NCBI GenBank assembly: GCA_033813635.1
Contig: JAPXRI010000002.1
Coordinates: forward strand, 87,026-151,025
DNA length: 64,000 nucleotides
DNA from: JAPXRI01 sp033813635
GTDB lineage: Bacteria > Bacillota > Clostridia > Oscillospirales > QAMX01
Direction: 5' to 3'
Shown here: positions 1 to 8,516 of the stretch, in pieces
Layout of the letters: the number at the start of each line of letters is the position of its first letter
How positions within the stretch are numbered: the first letter of the stretch is position 1
Notes under the pieces: generated by a model
The model's input: only the letters and a program-made list of their open reading frames with translations
Database searches by the model: none
Told to the model about the DNA's origin: nothing
Program-made: the position numbers and the translations under genes

Positions 1-300
1 GACGAGCCTTGAGAGCATATCGGCCGGAATCACGCTGCCCAGGGCAACGCTTTTCCCCTCGAGCACCAGCACGCCGACGTCAGCCGCCGGCTGGGAGACC
101 GGCATAATTCCGGTCAGCGTTCCCCCGCCGATGACGTTGGAGGTGAAATCCTCCTGGTAAAAGACGATGCGGGCCCCGGGCATCCCGTTTTTCGCGAAAT
201 CCTTCATTTTATATGCCTTATACGAGGCGCGGGACGGGACAAATAAGCCGAGCGCCAGCAGTGACGCGGTAAGCATAAGCGATACGGCGGTTTTTTTCAT
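1..300 (-). CDS. Secreted hypothetical protein, N-terminal part only
   Basis: The reading frame runs from ATG at 300 off the left edge of the window, giving about 100 residues. The first 25 or so residues are Lys-rich then hydrophobic and end near PSRASY, a typical signal peptide, so the product is probably exported. The remainder is a beta-type, Gly/Val-rich stretch with no motif I recognise. AAAGGA lies 9 bases before the ATG, which supports the start. The gene is divergent from ylmH. Function unknown; the missing C-terminus would be needed to name it. Confidence 0.6.
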   Translation of the reverse strand, partial: MKKTAVSLMLTASLLALGLFVPSRASYKAYKMKDFAKNGMPGARIVFYQEDFTSNVIGGGTLTGIMPVSQPAADVGVLVLEGKSVALGSVIPADMLSRLV

Positions 301-398
301 GGCATAAGTCCTTTCTTTGCTAAAAATGGATTATACCTCTATTTTTCTCAATTTAAGAAAAAATAACCGCGCGTGCGGAGGGCGCAAAAAATATTTTA

Positions 399-427
399 TT
401 GGATTTCGCGCACATATATGGTAAAAT
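399..427 (+). promoter_or_regulatory. Sigma-A-type promoter of ylmH
   Basis: TTGGAT (399-404) and TAAAAT (422-427) are separated by exactly 17 bases, and the ATG of ylmH follows at 461. Inferred from sequence only. Confidence 0.55.
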
Positions 428-460
428 ACGAAGCGGAAGGGTCCGTCGGGGGAAGCGTAA

Positions 461-1246
461 ATGACGAGAGCGGAAGTTATAGCGAAATACGCGCAGAGCG
501 GCGAGGAGAAGCTTCTCGCCTCGCGGCTTTTTGACCATGCGGCGGCCGCAGAGAAGTCGCGCGGCCTTGCATACACGAAATTTCTGACGCCTTCCGAGCG
601 GGAGTTCGCGAAAAAAATATCCGACTTCGGAGGGCTCGGCGCGGTCTTCGACGGCGGCTACGACGGAGCCGAGCGGACCTGCGCCCTGTTCGGAGCCGGG
701 GACTCCGGCCTCAGGGAGAGCGGGGATTACCCGCTCCGGGCGCTGCGCTTTTCGTTTCCGGAGAAATTAAAGCTTACCCACCGGGATTTTCTCGGAGCGC
801 TTTTGGCGCTGGGTTTGAAAAGAGAGACCCTCGGCGACATCCTCGTGGGAGAGGGGAGGGCGGACGCCGTGGTCTTCGCCGACGTCGCCGATTTTATCCG
901 ATATCACCTGGAAAGGGTAGGTCAGGCGAGGGTCGAAACCTCGGAGGGGGACCTCGCCGCGCTTTCGCCGGCGGAGGAGAACGGCAAGGAAATCAGCGGG
1001 ACGGTCGCTTCCGCGAGGCTTGACGCGGTGCTCCGCCTTGCTTATAATATATCGCGTGGGGACGCGAAGACCCTTGCGCGCTCGGGCGGGGTTCAGGTTA
1101 ACCACGCCGCCGTAAAGGAGCCGGATATGCGGCTTGAGGAGGGCGACCTCCTCTCCGTCCGGGGCATGGGCAGGGCAAGGCTGCTCTCAATCGGAGAGAC
1201 GACGAAAAAAGGCAGGCTCAAAGCCCGGGTACTGATTGTAAAATAA
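461..1246 (+). CDS. ylmH: YlmH-type S4-domain RNA-binding protein
   Basis: This 261-residue protein has the two-part layout of the YlmH family. The N-terminal region (residues 1-170) carries the family's FLTPSE and HRDFLGALLALG-type segments. An S4 RNA-binding fold follows at about 185-245, recognisable by RLDAVLRLAYNISR and VQVNHAAVKEPD. YlmH proteins bind ribosomal particles; the B. subtilis gene sits in the division cluster, whereas here it is next to an unrelated sugar isomerase. The length is normal. No strong Shine-Dalgarno is visible, but the frame is open only from here and a promoter precedes it. Confidence 0.85.
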   Translation: MTRAEVIAKYAQSGEEKLLASRLFDHAAAAEKSRGLAYTKFLTPSEREFAKKISDFGGLGAVFDGGYDGAERTCALFGAGDSGLRESGDYPLRALRFSFPEKLKLTHRDFLGALLALGLKRETLGDILVGEGRADAVVFADVADFIRYHLERVGQARVETSEGDLAALSPAEENGKEISGTVASARLDAVLRLAYNISRGDAKTLARSGGVQVNHAAVKEPDMRLEEGDLLSVRGMGRARLLSIGETTKKGRLKARVLIVK

Positions 1247-1279
1247 AATAATACATAACAGGAACGGAGCAACGTAAAA

Positions 1280-2059
1280 ATGAGATTTGGCGTATGTTTT
1301 GATTTGGCCAAGGCAGAGCTTATCCAAAACCTCGGATTCGACTACATTGAGGGACATGTCACAAAGATCGCCGCGATGAGCGACGAGGAGTTTGACGCGC
1401 TTTGCGAACAGCTTTCAAAGCTGAAAATTAAGGTCGAGGCCTGCTGCGTGCTGTTTCCGGGCAGCCTGCGACTTACGGGTCCGGATGCGGACCTGAAGGC
1501 AGTTTCGGATTATCTTGACCGCGCTTTCGCCAGGCTCGAGAGGCTCGGCACGCAGACCGTCGTGTTCGGCAGCGGCGGGGCGAGGAAGATACCGGAGGAT
1601 TTCGACAGGGCCGCGGCCTGGCACCAGATGATCGAGGTGGGCAGGTTGCTCGCGCAGAAGGCGCAGGCCCACAGGCTGACGGTGGTCATTGAGCCGCTCA
1701 ACACATCGGAGACCAACATGATAAACTACCAGGTCGAGGGCATCCGGCTCGCCGAGGACGTCGAGCGCCCGAACTTCATGGTCCTGTCCGATTTCTACCA
1801 CCTCTGGCTCGGAGGAGAGGGAGAGGCCGAGGTTGCCGCCTGCGGGAACCGCCTGCGCCACACCCATATCGCAAACCCGAAGGGCCGCATCTGCCCGGCG
1901 GAGGGCGACGATGTGGACTACGGCGGCTTTTTCTCCGGTTTCGCGAAGGCGGGATATAACGGCAGGATGAGCATCGAGTGTAAAATCGACGACCCGGAAA
2001 AGCAGCTCCCGGTTTCCCTCGCGCTTTTAAAGGGTCTCGCCGCGAAGCACGGCGTATAG
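1280..2059 (+). CDS. Sugar phosphate isomerase/epimerase family TIM-barrel protein
   Basis: This 259-residue protein has the AP-endonuclease-2/xylose-isomerase-like TIM barrel. Visible signs are VVIEPLN at about residue 135, which supplies a metal-binding Glu, DFYHLW at about 170, RHTHIANPKGR at about 195, and MSIECKI near the end. These conserved acids and His residues would bind a divalent metal for aldose-ketose or epimerase chemistry. The exact sugar is not predictable. GGAG precedes the ATG by 12 bases, and the gene may be cotranscribed with ylmH 33 bases upstream. Confidence 0.75.
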   Translation: MRFGVCFDLAKAELIQNLGFDYIEGHVTKIAAMSDEEFDALCEQLSKLKIKVEACCVLFPGSLRLTGPDADLKAVSDYLDRAFARLERLGTQTVVFGSGGARKIPEDFDRAAAWHQMIEVGRLLAQKAQAHRLTVVIEPLNTSETNMINYQVEGIRLAEDVERPNFMVLSDFYHLWLGGEGEAEVAACGNRLRHTHIANPKGRICPAEGDDVDYGGFFSGFAKAGYNGRMSIECKIDDPEKQLPVSLALLKGLAAKHGV

Positions 2060-2148
2060 TTCCCGGAGGTTTTTTGCTGCTATTCAGGCCTGCTTATCCG
2101 CGGCAGCGCGGCGGGATTTAAAAAAGATATAAGTTAATGACGGCTTCG

Positions 2149-2191
2149 TCAGCCGCGGCTCTGGTTAAAAGGCCGCGGCTGATTATTTTTT
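2149..2191 (+). terminator. Terminator after the sugar isomerase
   Basis: An 11-bp perfect stem (2149-2159 with 2172-2182) is followed by a T-rich tract. The tract overlaps the stop codon of the convergent ATPase gene. Confidence 0.75.
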
Positions 2192-4720
2192 GCGGCCGAG
2201 CTTTTTGGCCAGCAGCGTAAGCACCGAGGAGAGCACCGCTGCGAGCACGGAAATTGCTGTGCAGGTCAAAAGCAGGTCAGCCGGCAGCGGGACAAGGCCG
2301 AAGAGTCTTGCAAACGGCGGAACGTAAACCGCCGAGAGCGCCGCGGAAGCGGAGACGAACACCGCGATAATCAGGAAGACATTGTTGAAGACGTTTTTTG
2401 AGAACATGCCCGCGCGCTCGGACTTGCACTCGAACACGAAGATGAGCTGGCTCAGACCGAGGGTCAGGAACGCAGCGGTGCGTGAGAGGGAGACGTCGTG
2501 GGTTTGGTAGGCGAAGTAGAAGACTCCGACCGTGCTCAGCCCGATGAAGATGCCCCGGAGAATGATGTGCATAGCGAGCCCGTGGGCGAATATCCCCTCG
2601 TTTCGCCCCCGGGGCAGTCTGCTCATCACGTCGCCGTCCGGCGGGTCCAGGCTCAGCGCCATCGCGGGCAGGCCGTCCGTCACAAGGTTAATCAGCAGGA
2701 TATGGGGCGGCAGAAGCGGCAGCGGCAGCGTCAGGAGCATCGCGACGAACATTGTCAGCACCTCGCCGAGGTTCGACGAGAGCATATACCGGATAAACTT
2801 GCGGATGTTGTCGTAAATCATGCGTCCCTGGCGGACTACGGCGACGATCGAGGCGAAATTGTCGTCCTGAAGCACGATTACCGAGGCCTCCTTGGTGACG
2901 TCGGTCCCGTTTTTCCCCATCGCGATTCCGATGTCCGCCTCTTTGACGGCGGGCGCGTCGTTTACCCCGTCCCCGGTCATCGCCGTGACACGGCCGATCT
3001 TTTTCAGCGCGCGCACGATCATGTATTTATGCTTCGGCGAGACGCGGGCGTAAACCGAGACCTCGCCCGCGACCCTGGCAAGCGCATCCTCGTCCATCCT
3101 GTCAAGCTCGGCCCCGGTCAGAATCCGGTCGCCCCGCCGCGCGATTTTGAGCTTCTCGGCGATTGCCAGCGCGGTGTCCTTATGGTCGCCGGTGATCATC
3201 ACCGGACGTATGCCGGCTCCGACGCACTCCTCGACCGCGGCCGCGGCCTCCGGTCTCGGTGGGTCCAGCATGCCGATCAGCCCGAGGAACACCAGGTCGT
3301 TTTCCGCGTCTTCGATGTCCGTCCCGGTCAGACCGGGTTTGAACGCGACGGCGATTACCCTGAGCGCGGAGGACGCCATATTCTTTGCAGCCGAGGCCGC
3401 TTTAGCGCGCTCCTCGGGAGTGAATTCGAAAAATCCGCCGTTTTGCATAAACATAACGCAGCGCGGCAGCAGGATTTCCGGCGCGCCCTTGGCGTAGGCG
3501 ATGTGCCCAACACCGGACCGGCAGACCACGGACATCCGCTTTCTTTCGGCGGTAAACGGGTGCTCCTTTACCCGTATCAGCTCCTTCGAGAAGCTATCCC
3601 GGGAGATATTCAGCTCGGCGGCCGCCGCGACGATCGCCGCCTCCGTCGGGTCGCCGACGGTGACGGTTGCTCCGCCCCTCTTTTCGATCCGCGCGTTGGA
3701 GCATAAAAGCCCGGCCTCGAACAGCATTTTCGCGAAAACCGAATTTTTTCTGTCAAAACGCGCGAGTGTCCCGCCGTAATAGACGTCGGTGACGGTCATT
3801 TTATTCTCCGTCAGCGTTCCGGTTTTGTCTGAACAGATAACCTCCACGCAGCCGAGGGTCTCGACCGCGTTGATTCTCCGGATAATGGCCGCGCGCTTCG
3901 ACATCCGCGTGATGCCCATTGCCAGCGACACCGTGACGACGGCGGGCAGCCCCTCCGGAATCGCGGCCACCGCCAGCGAAATCCCGGAGAGCAGCATGTC
4001 GAGGACGCTTTCGCCGCGCATTATCCCGGTTACGGAGACGCCCGCGCACACCACAAGGCAGCAGGCGACGATTGTTTTCCCGAGATTTTTAAGCCTTTTC
4101 TGTAGCGGTGTGAGCTCCGTTTTGGCGTCCCCCAGCATGCCGGCGATCTTTCCCATCTCCGTTTCCATGCCGGTTGCCTTGACCTGCGCCAGTCCGTTGC
4201 CGGAGGTGACCATAGTCCCCATATGTACGCGCCTGTCCCGGCCGGTCTTTCTTACCGGCACGGACTCACCTGTCAGCATCGACTCGTCGCAGGCCAGCTC
4301 GTTGCGCTCGATCAGCAGGCCGTCCGCCCCGATACGGTCGCCGGTCCTAAGCACCATGATGTCGCCGACGACGAGCTCGGCGGACGGGACCTGCTTTTCG
4401 GAGCCGTCCCGCAGCACCCTTGTGGTGGGAGCGGACATCGCCGTCAGCGATTCAAGCGCGTGCTCGGTGCGGTAGCTCTGGACGATGCCGAGGATTGCGT
4501 TTGCGAGGATGATGACGAGAATAGAGATCGCGTCGGTGAACTCGCCCATGAACGCGGAGATCACGGCCGCCGCGATCAGCACCAGCACCATGTAGTCCTT
4601 GAACTGCTCTATTAGGACGGTAAAAAACGTGCTTCTGGACTTTTTTGCGATTTCGTTTCTGCCGTACTGCAATAAAAGCCGTTTTGCCTCGGCTGTAGAG
4701 AGCCCGCTTATCTTCTCCAT
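2183..4720 (-). CDS. Cation-transporting P-type ATPase, Ca2+ type (P2)
   Basis: The product is an about 845-residue P-type ATPase that pumps a cation, most likely Ca2+, across the cytoplasmic membrane using ATP. In order one sees the N-terminal cation ATPase segment (GLSTAEAKRLLLQYG), TGES of the actuator domain, the IPEGLP ion-binding helix, the phosphorylation motif CSDKTGT around residue 310, ITGD, TGDGVND of the hinge, and a C-terminal block of about six membrane helices. IPEGLP plus the C-terminal helices fit the SERCA/PMCA-like bacterial group. The frame opens at 4795, but that ATG has no ribosome binding site. I prefer the ATG at 4720 (MEKISG), with 4735 as an alternative. It is monocistronic. 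Confidence 0.9.
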   Translation of the reverse strand: MEKISGLSTAEAKRLLLQYGRNEIAKKSRSTFFTVLIEQFKDYMVLVLIAAAVISAFMGEFTDAISILVIILANAILGIVQSYRTEHALESLTAMSAPTTRVLRDGSEKQVPSAELVVGDIMVLRTGDRIGADGLLIERNELACDESMLTGESVPVRKTGRDRRVHMGTMVTSGNGLAQVKATGMETEMGKIAGMLGDAKTELTPLQKRLKNLGKTIVACCLVVCAGVSVTGIMRGESVLDMLLSGISLAVAAIPEGLPAVVTVSLAMGITRMSKRAAIIRRINAVETLGCVEVICSDKTGTLTENKMTVTDVYYGGTLARFDRKNSVFAKMLFEAGLLCSNARIEKRGGATVTVGDPTEAAIVAAAAELNISRDSFSKELIRVKEHPFTAERKRMSVVCRSGVGHIAYAKGAPEILLPRCVMFMQNGGFFEFTPEERAKAASAAKNMASSALRVIAVAFKPGLTGTDIEDAENDLVFLGLIGMLDPPRPEAAAAVEECVGAGIRPVMITGDHKDTALAIAEKLKIARRGDRILTGAELDRMDEDALARVAGEVSVYARVSPKHKYMIVRALKKIGRVTAMTGDGVNDAPAVKEADIGIAMGKNGTDVTKEASVIVLQDDNFASIVAVVRQGRMIYDNIRKFIRYMLSSNLGEVLTMFVAMLLTLPLPLLPPHILLINLVTDGLPAMALSLDPPDGDVMSRLPRGRNEGIFAHGLAMHIILRGIFIGLSTVGVFYFAYQTHDVSLSRTAAFLTLGLSQLIFVFECKSERAGMFSKNVFNNVFLIIAVFVSASAALSAVYVPPFARLFGLVPLPADLLLTCTAISVLAAVLSSVLTLLAKKLGRKK

Positions 4721-4857
4721 CGATATCAAACCCATGCCTTTCCGGCCCGACCTCCGGCTTGCCGGAAGTGCCGGGCTTAATCTCCTATGCGCCATGATTT
4801 GAGTGATGACGCTTGTCTTTTATATTTTATTCGGGAAAACACGCGCTATGACTGCGC

Positions 4858-4897
4858 GAAAAACAACAAAGCGGCGCGGACAATCCGTCCGCGCCGC
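4858..4897 (-). terminator. Terminator of the oadB-oadG operon
   Basis: On the - strand an 11-bp perfect GC-rich stem (4871-4881 with 4887-4897) with a 5-base loop is followed by a T-rich tract at 4870-4858. Confidence 0.85.
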
Positions 4898-4910
4898 AGC
4901 CTGTGGGGCA

Positions 4911-5045
4911 TTACTTATCTTTCTCGGGCTTTTCCTTGAAAACCACGGTCAAAACACGCAAAACGCAATAGAATATTATCAGAGCCGAAAAGACGCCGGC
5001 GAGACCGTAGCCCATCAGCTCAAAACCTGCCGCTAAATCGCTCAT
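4911..5045 (-). CDS. OadG-like small membrane subunit of a sodium-pumping decarboxylase
   Basis: A 44-residue frame starts at ATG 5045 after an AAGGGG ribosome binding site, 18 bases downstream of the beta subunit gene. It has one hydrophobic helix (about residues 11-36, FELMGYGLAGVFSALIIFY) and a charged tail, EKPEKDK. This is the layout of gamma subunits of oxaloacetate or methylmalonyl-CoA decarboxylases, which anchor the soluble subunit to the beta pump. It is shorter than typical OadG (about 80). A terminator follows directly. Identity rests on size, topology and position. Confidence 0.7.
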   Translation of the reverse strand: MSDLAAGFELMGYGLAGVFSALIIFYCVLRVLTVVFKEKPEKDK

Positions 5046-5063
5046 ATCAAAAAGCCCCTTTCG

Positions 5064-6227
5064 TTAATGTATCAGGTTCGCGATAACCGGCGCGATAGAG
5101 AGCACGACGCCGCCTGCGATAACAGAACCGATCTGCCCGGAGACATTCGCGCTGACCGCGGGCATCAGGATGAAATTGTACGGATCCTCCGCCTTGGCCA
5201 TCTTCTGTACGATTCTCGAGGCCATCGGGAACGCCGAGATGCCGGCCGCTCCGATCATCGGGTTAATCTTCCGCTTTGTAAACAGGTTCAGGAATTTTGC
5301 GAACATTACGCCGCCGAAGGTGTCGAATACGAAGGCCACGAGCCCGAGGGCCATGATGACGAGGGTCTTGACCTGAAGGAATGCGTCGTAGCGCATCGTC
5401 GCGCCGATCGTAACGCCGAGCAGCAGAGTGACGATGTTGGTGAGCTCGTTCTGGGCGGCCTTATTGAGCCGTTCGATGACGCCCGCTTCTTTAATAAGGT
5501 TGCCGAACATCAGAAGACCGATGAGCGGCGCGCTGATCGGCGCCAGGGTCGCGGAGATGATAGTGACGACAATCGGGAAGATGATGAGCGCGACCTTCTT
5601 GACCTTGATGTCGTTGTACTCCATGCGGATCATGCGCTCTTTCTTCGTCGTAATCGCGCGGATGACCGGGGGCTGAATGATCGGGACCAGCGCCATGTAC
5701 GAGTATGCGGCCACGGTGATCGGCCCGAGCAGACCCGGCGCGAGGGCGTTGGCGACAACAATCGAGGTCGGACCGTCGGCCGCGCCGATGATTCCTATCG
5801 ACGACGCCTCAAGGAACGAAAACTTGTACGCATCCGGCAGCAGCTGGGATACCGCCAGCACCGCGATAATCGTGAAGAAAATGCCGAACTGAGCCGCGGC
5901 TCCGAAGAACGCCATTCTCGGGTTCTGGAACAGCGGACGGAAATCCGTCATCGCCCCGATGCCGATAAAAATCAGACACGGGAAGAGCTCTGTGGTGATA
6001 CCGGCGTTATAAAGCACCTGCAAAAGTCCGGCTTGTCCATCGCTCGACCAGATCACTTCGAGCGGCAGGTTGACCAGAATCGCGCCGAACCCTATTGGCA
6101 GGAGAAGCGCAGGTTCGTAATCCTTAGCGATGGCGAGGTAAATAAGAATACCGCCTATCGCGTACATGATCAGATACTGCCAGTGAAAATTGAAGACTCC
6201 TGACAGTAATTCGTGTAGTTGCTCCAA
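5064..6227 (-). CDS. oadB: Sodium ion-translocating decarboxylase, beta subunit
   Basis: This polytopic membrane protein (about 387 residues) belongs to the OadB/GcdB/MmdB family, which couples decarboxylation of a carboxybiotin group to Na+ export. Family features seen are FIGIGAMTDF, the GAADGPTSI segment with the conserved Asp-Gly-Pro, TLLLGVTIGATM, and the C-terminal NPMIGAAGISAFPMASR segment. I place the start at the TTG at 6227, 8 bases after a GGGGGGG ribosome binding site. The longer frame's ATG at 6260 abuts the -10 box at 6261-6266 and would lie upstream of or at the transcription start. No alpha (carboxyltransferase) or biotin carrier gene is nearby. Confidence 0.9.
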   Translation of the reverse strand: MEQLHELLSGVFNFHWQYLIMYAIGGILIYLAIAKDYEPALLLPIGFGAILVNLPLEVIWSSDGQAGLLQVLYNAGITTELFPCLIFIGIGAMTDFRPLFQNPRMAFFGAAAQFGIFFTIIAVLAVSQLLPDAYKFSFLEASSIGIIGAADGPTSIVVANALAPGLLGPITVAAYSYMALVPIIQPPVIRAITTKKERMIRMEYNDIKVKKVALIIFPIVVTIISATLAPISAPLIGLLMFGNLIKEAGVIERLNKAAQNELTNIVTLLLGVTIGATMRYDAFLQVKTLVIMALGLVAFVFDTFGGVMFAKFLNLFTKRKINPMIGAAGISAFPMASRIVQKMAKAEDPYNFILMPAVSANVSGQIGSVIAGGVVLSIAPVIANLIH

Positions 6228-6260
6228 AGGAAAATCCCCCCCAAAATAATAAACAACCAT

Positions 6261-6289
6261 ATTCTATCACACATCGGAAATGCTGTCAA
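6261..6289 (-). promoter_or_regulatory. Near-consensus promoter of oadB-oadG
   Basis: On the - strand TTGACA (6289-6284), a 17-base spacer and TAGAAT (6266-6261). This sets the transcription start at about 6254 and decides the TTG start of oadB. Confidence 0.85.
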
Positions 6290-6326
6290 TTATAGGGATG
6301 CGCTTTTTGCATGGGTTTTGCAAGGC

Positions 6327-6355
6327 TTGAAATGCAGGTTTTGTTTTGGTATAAT
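6327..6355 (+). promoter_or_regulatory. Promoter of recJ
   Basis: TTGAAA (6327-6332), 17-base spacer, TATAAT (6350-6355), 46 bases before the recJ ATG. It is divergent from the oadB promoter 38 bases away. Confidence 0.75.
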
Positions 6356-6401
6356 GTAAAAGGTAAAATGCACAAATATAATTTCTTCGCGGGTATATAA
6401 A

Positions 6402-8471
6402 ATGAGTTTAATAAAATGGGAAGTTAAAAAGCGAAATCATTTGATACCGGATTCCCTGGCGTCGGAGTACGTGCTTTCGCCGCTTCTAAAAAAAGCGCTT
6501 GAGGCGAGGGGTATCACGGACGGCGAAAGCATCAGCAGAGCCCTGCGGGCAGACGGCGCCGGTTTTCACTCCCCGTTTCTGCTGGCCGATATGGATAAGG
6601 CGGTCGGGCGGATCACGGATGCGATATATAAAGGCGAGAAAATAACGGTTTACGGCGATTACGACGTGGACGGCATCACGTCGGTTTATACGCTTTCATC
6701 CTATCTGAAATCCCGGGGCGCGAACGTTTCAACCTACATACCCGAGCGCGAGGGCGAGGGCTACGGCATTAATAAAGACGCCGTTTTAAAGCTTGTCTCG
6801 GACGGGACAAAGCTTATGGTCACCGTCGACAGCGGGATTACCGCTTCGGAGGAGATCGCGTTTGCGATGTCAAACGGGCTTGACGTCGTGGTGACCGACC
6901 ACCACGAGCCCGGAAAAGCGCTGCCGGTATGCTCGGCGGTTGTGGACCCGCGCAGAGAGGACTGCGCCTATCCGTTCAAGGAGCTGGCGGGCGTCGGCGT
7001 CGTCTTTAAGCTGATCTGCGCGATGGAGGGTGGCAGCGACTCCGTGTTTGAAAAATACGGGGACATGGTGGCCCTCGGCACGATCGCGGATGTGATGAGC
7101 ATTACCGACGAGAACAAAACGATTGTCTCAAAGGGCCTTAATCTGATCGAGAACACGAAAAACCTCGGGCTGAGGGCGCTGATCAAGGCCTCCTGCGCGG
7201 GAGGAATGGGCGTCTCCGCGGTGGGCTACAGGCTTGCGCCGCGCATTAACGCGGCGGGGCGGATGTCGAGCGCTTCCGAGGCGTTGGCGCTTCTTCTGTC
7301 CGAGACGGAGGACCGGGCGGAGAATGCCGCCGCGGCCCTCTGCGCGCTGAACAAACTAAGGCAGGACTATGAGGCCGAAATATTTGCCTCGGCCGTAGAC
7401 ATGATAGAGTCCGACAGGGAAAGCTTTTTGGAAAACCGCGGGATTGTCCTCTACGACAAAGCGTGGAAGCAGGGCGTCGTCGGCATTGTCGCCTCGCGCT
7501 TGGCGGAGAAGTACGGCCTGCCGGTGGTGATGATCACAGTGGAGGACGGCGTCGGCAAGGGTTCGGCGAGAAGCGTGGAGGGCTTCAACATCTTTTCCGC
7601 GATATCCCGGGCAATCGCCGGGCTAGGTAGCTGCGGCGGGCATCAGATGGCGGCCGGGCTCAGGCTGCCCGAGGAAAACATCGGCCGCTTTAGGGAGGCG
7701 TTCTACACCGTGACGCGCGCGGAGCTTCCTGAGGGGACGGAACTCGCTCCGCTGAAGATCGACTGCGAGATAACCCCGTCGGACATCAGCGAAGAGTATG
7801 TAAAGGACCTCTCGCGCCTGGAGCCCTACGGCGCCGGGAATCCCCAGCCGGTTTTCTGCCTCAGAGGGGCGAGGCTTTCTTCGATTACGCCGATAGGCGA
7901 GGGGAAGCACACCAGGCTCGCCCTTGAAAAGGACGGACATGTTCTCGCCGCGGTCTATTTCGGAAAAGAGGCGGATAAGCTTCCGTACTGCGAGGGGGAC
8001 CGGGTGGACGCCGCGTTTTCCCTGGAGATAAACGTCTACCGCGGTTGCTCCTCCGTCAGGCTGACGGTGAAGGATATCCGCCCGGAAGAGGCGGAGGTGG
8101 AGCGCGCCGAGACGGCGATGCGCGAATTCAGAGCGCTGACCGAGGCCGGAGCGGTCGAGACGGCCGGGCGTCTCCGGGCCCCGGACAGGACGGCTTGCGC
8201 CGCGGTATGGAACGCGATAAAGTCCCTGGGCAAAAAGGGCGGGCTGCGGGCGACGCCGGCGCTTTTATATAAAAATCTCAGGCGTTTGGGCTATTCGGGG
8301 GGAGAGCTCTCGATGATGGTGACCCTCAGGGCTTTTTACGAATCCGGACTTCTGAGCGGGCTCAAGCTCGGCGGCGACGATTTTTACGGCGAAATGACGC
8401 TGACCTTCAACAGTGAGGCGCCCGCCAAGGTCGATCTGACAAAAACGGTTATTCTATCAAGGCTGGCATAG
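6402..8471 (+). CDS. recJ: Single-stranded-DNA-specific exonuclease RecJ
   Basis: This 689-residue DHH/DHHA1 phosphoesterase degrades single-stranded DNA 5' to 3' during recombination and mismatch repair. The DHH domain shows YGDYDVDGITS (about residue 85), TVDSGIT and VTDHHEP (about 165), all metal ligands. The DHHA1 domain follows, with GSCGGHQMAAGL at about 410, then an OB-like domain (GAGNPQPVF onward). The C-terminal 120 residues are extra, as in Firmicutes RecJ. The ribosome binding site is weak. Confidence 0.93.
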   Translation: MSLIKWEVKKRNHLIPDSLASEYVLSPLLKKALEARGITDGESISRALRADGAGFHSPFLLADMDKAVGRITDAIYKGEKITVYGDYDVDGITSVYTLSSYLKSRGANVSTYIPEREGEGYGINKDAVLKLVSDGTKLMVTVDSGITASEEIAFAMSNGLDVVVTDHHEPGKALPVCSAVVDPRREDCAYPFKELAGVGVVFKLICAMEGGSDSVFEKYGDMVALGTIADVMSITDENKTIVSKGLNLIENTKNLGLRALIKASCAGGMGVSAVGYRLAPRINAAGRMSSASEALALLLSETEDRAENAAAALCALNKLRQDYEAEIFASAVDMIESDRESFLENRGIVLYDKAWKQGVVGIVASRLAEKYGLPVVMITVEDGVGKGSARSVEGFNIFSAISRAIAGLGSCGGHQMAAGLRLPEENIGRFREAFYTVTRAELPEGTELAPLKIDCEITPSDISEEYVKDLSRLEPYGAGNPQPVFCLRGARLSSITPIGEGKHTRLALEKDGHVLAAVYFGKEADKLPYCEGDRVDAAFSLEINVYRGCSSVRLTVKDIRPEEAEVERAETAMREFRALTEAGAVETAGRLRAPDRTACAAVWNAIKSLGKKGGLRATPALLYKNLRRLGYSGGELSMMVTLRAFYESGLLSGLKLGGDDFYGEMTLTFNSEAPAKVDLTKTVILSRLA

Positions 8472-8516
8472 CCGTTGCGACATCCATGCGAAACAACGAA
8501 AGGCGCGGGCGAAGGA

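Noticed and set aside
2498..3706. 402-codon + strand frame opposite the P-type ATPase
   Set aside because: No motif or start signal; the opposite strand has all P-type ATPase motifs.
4803..5036. 77-codon + strand frame
   Set aside because: It runs antisense through the oadG-like gene and its terminator hairpin.
5067..6203. 378-codon + strand frame opposite oadB
   Set aside because: Arg/Asp-rich product with no fold or ribosome binding site; it is the complement of a clear OadB gene.
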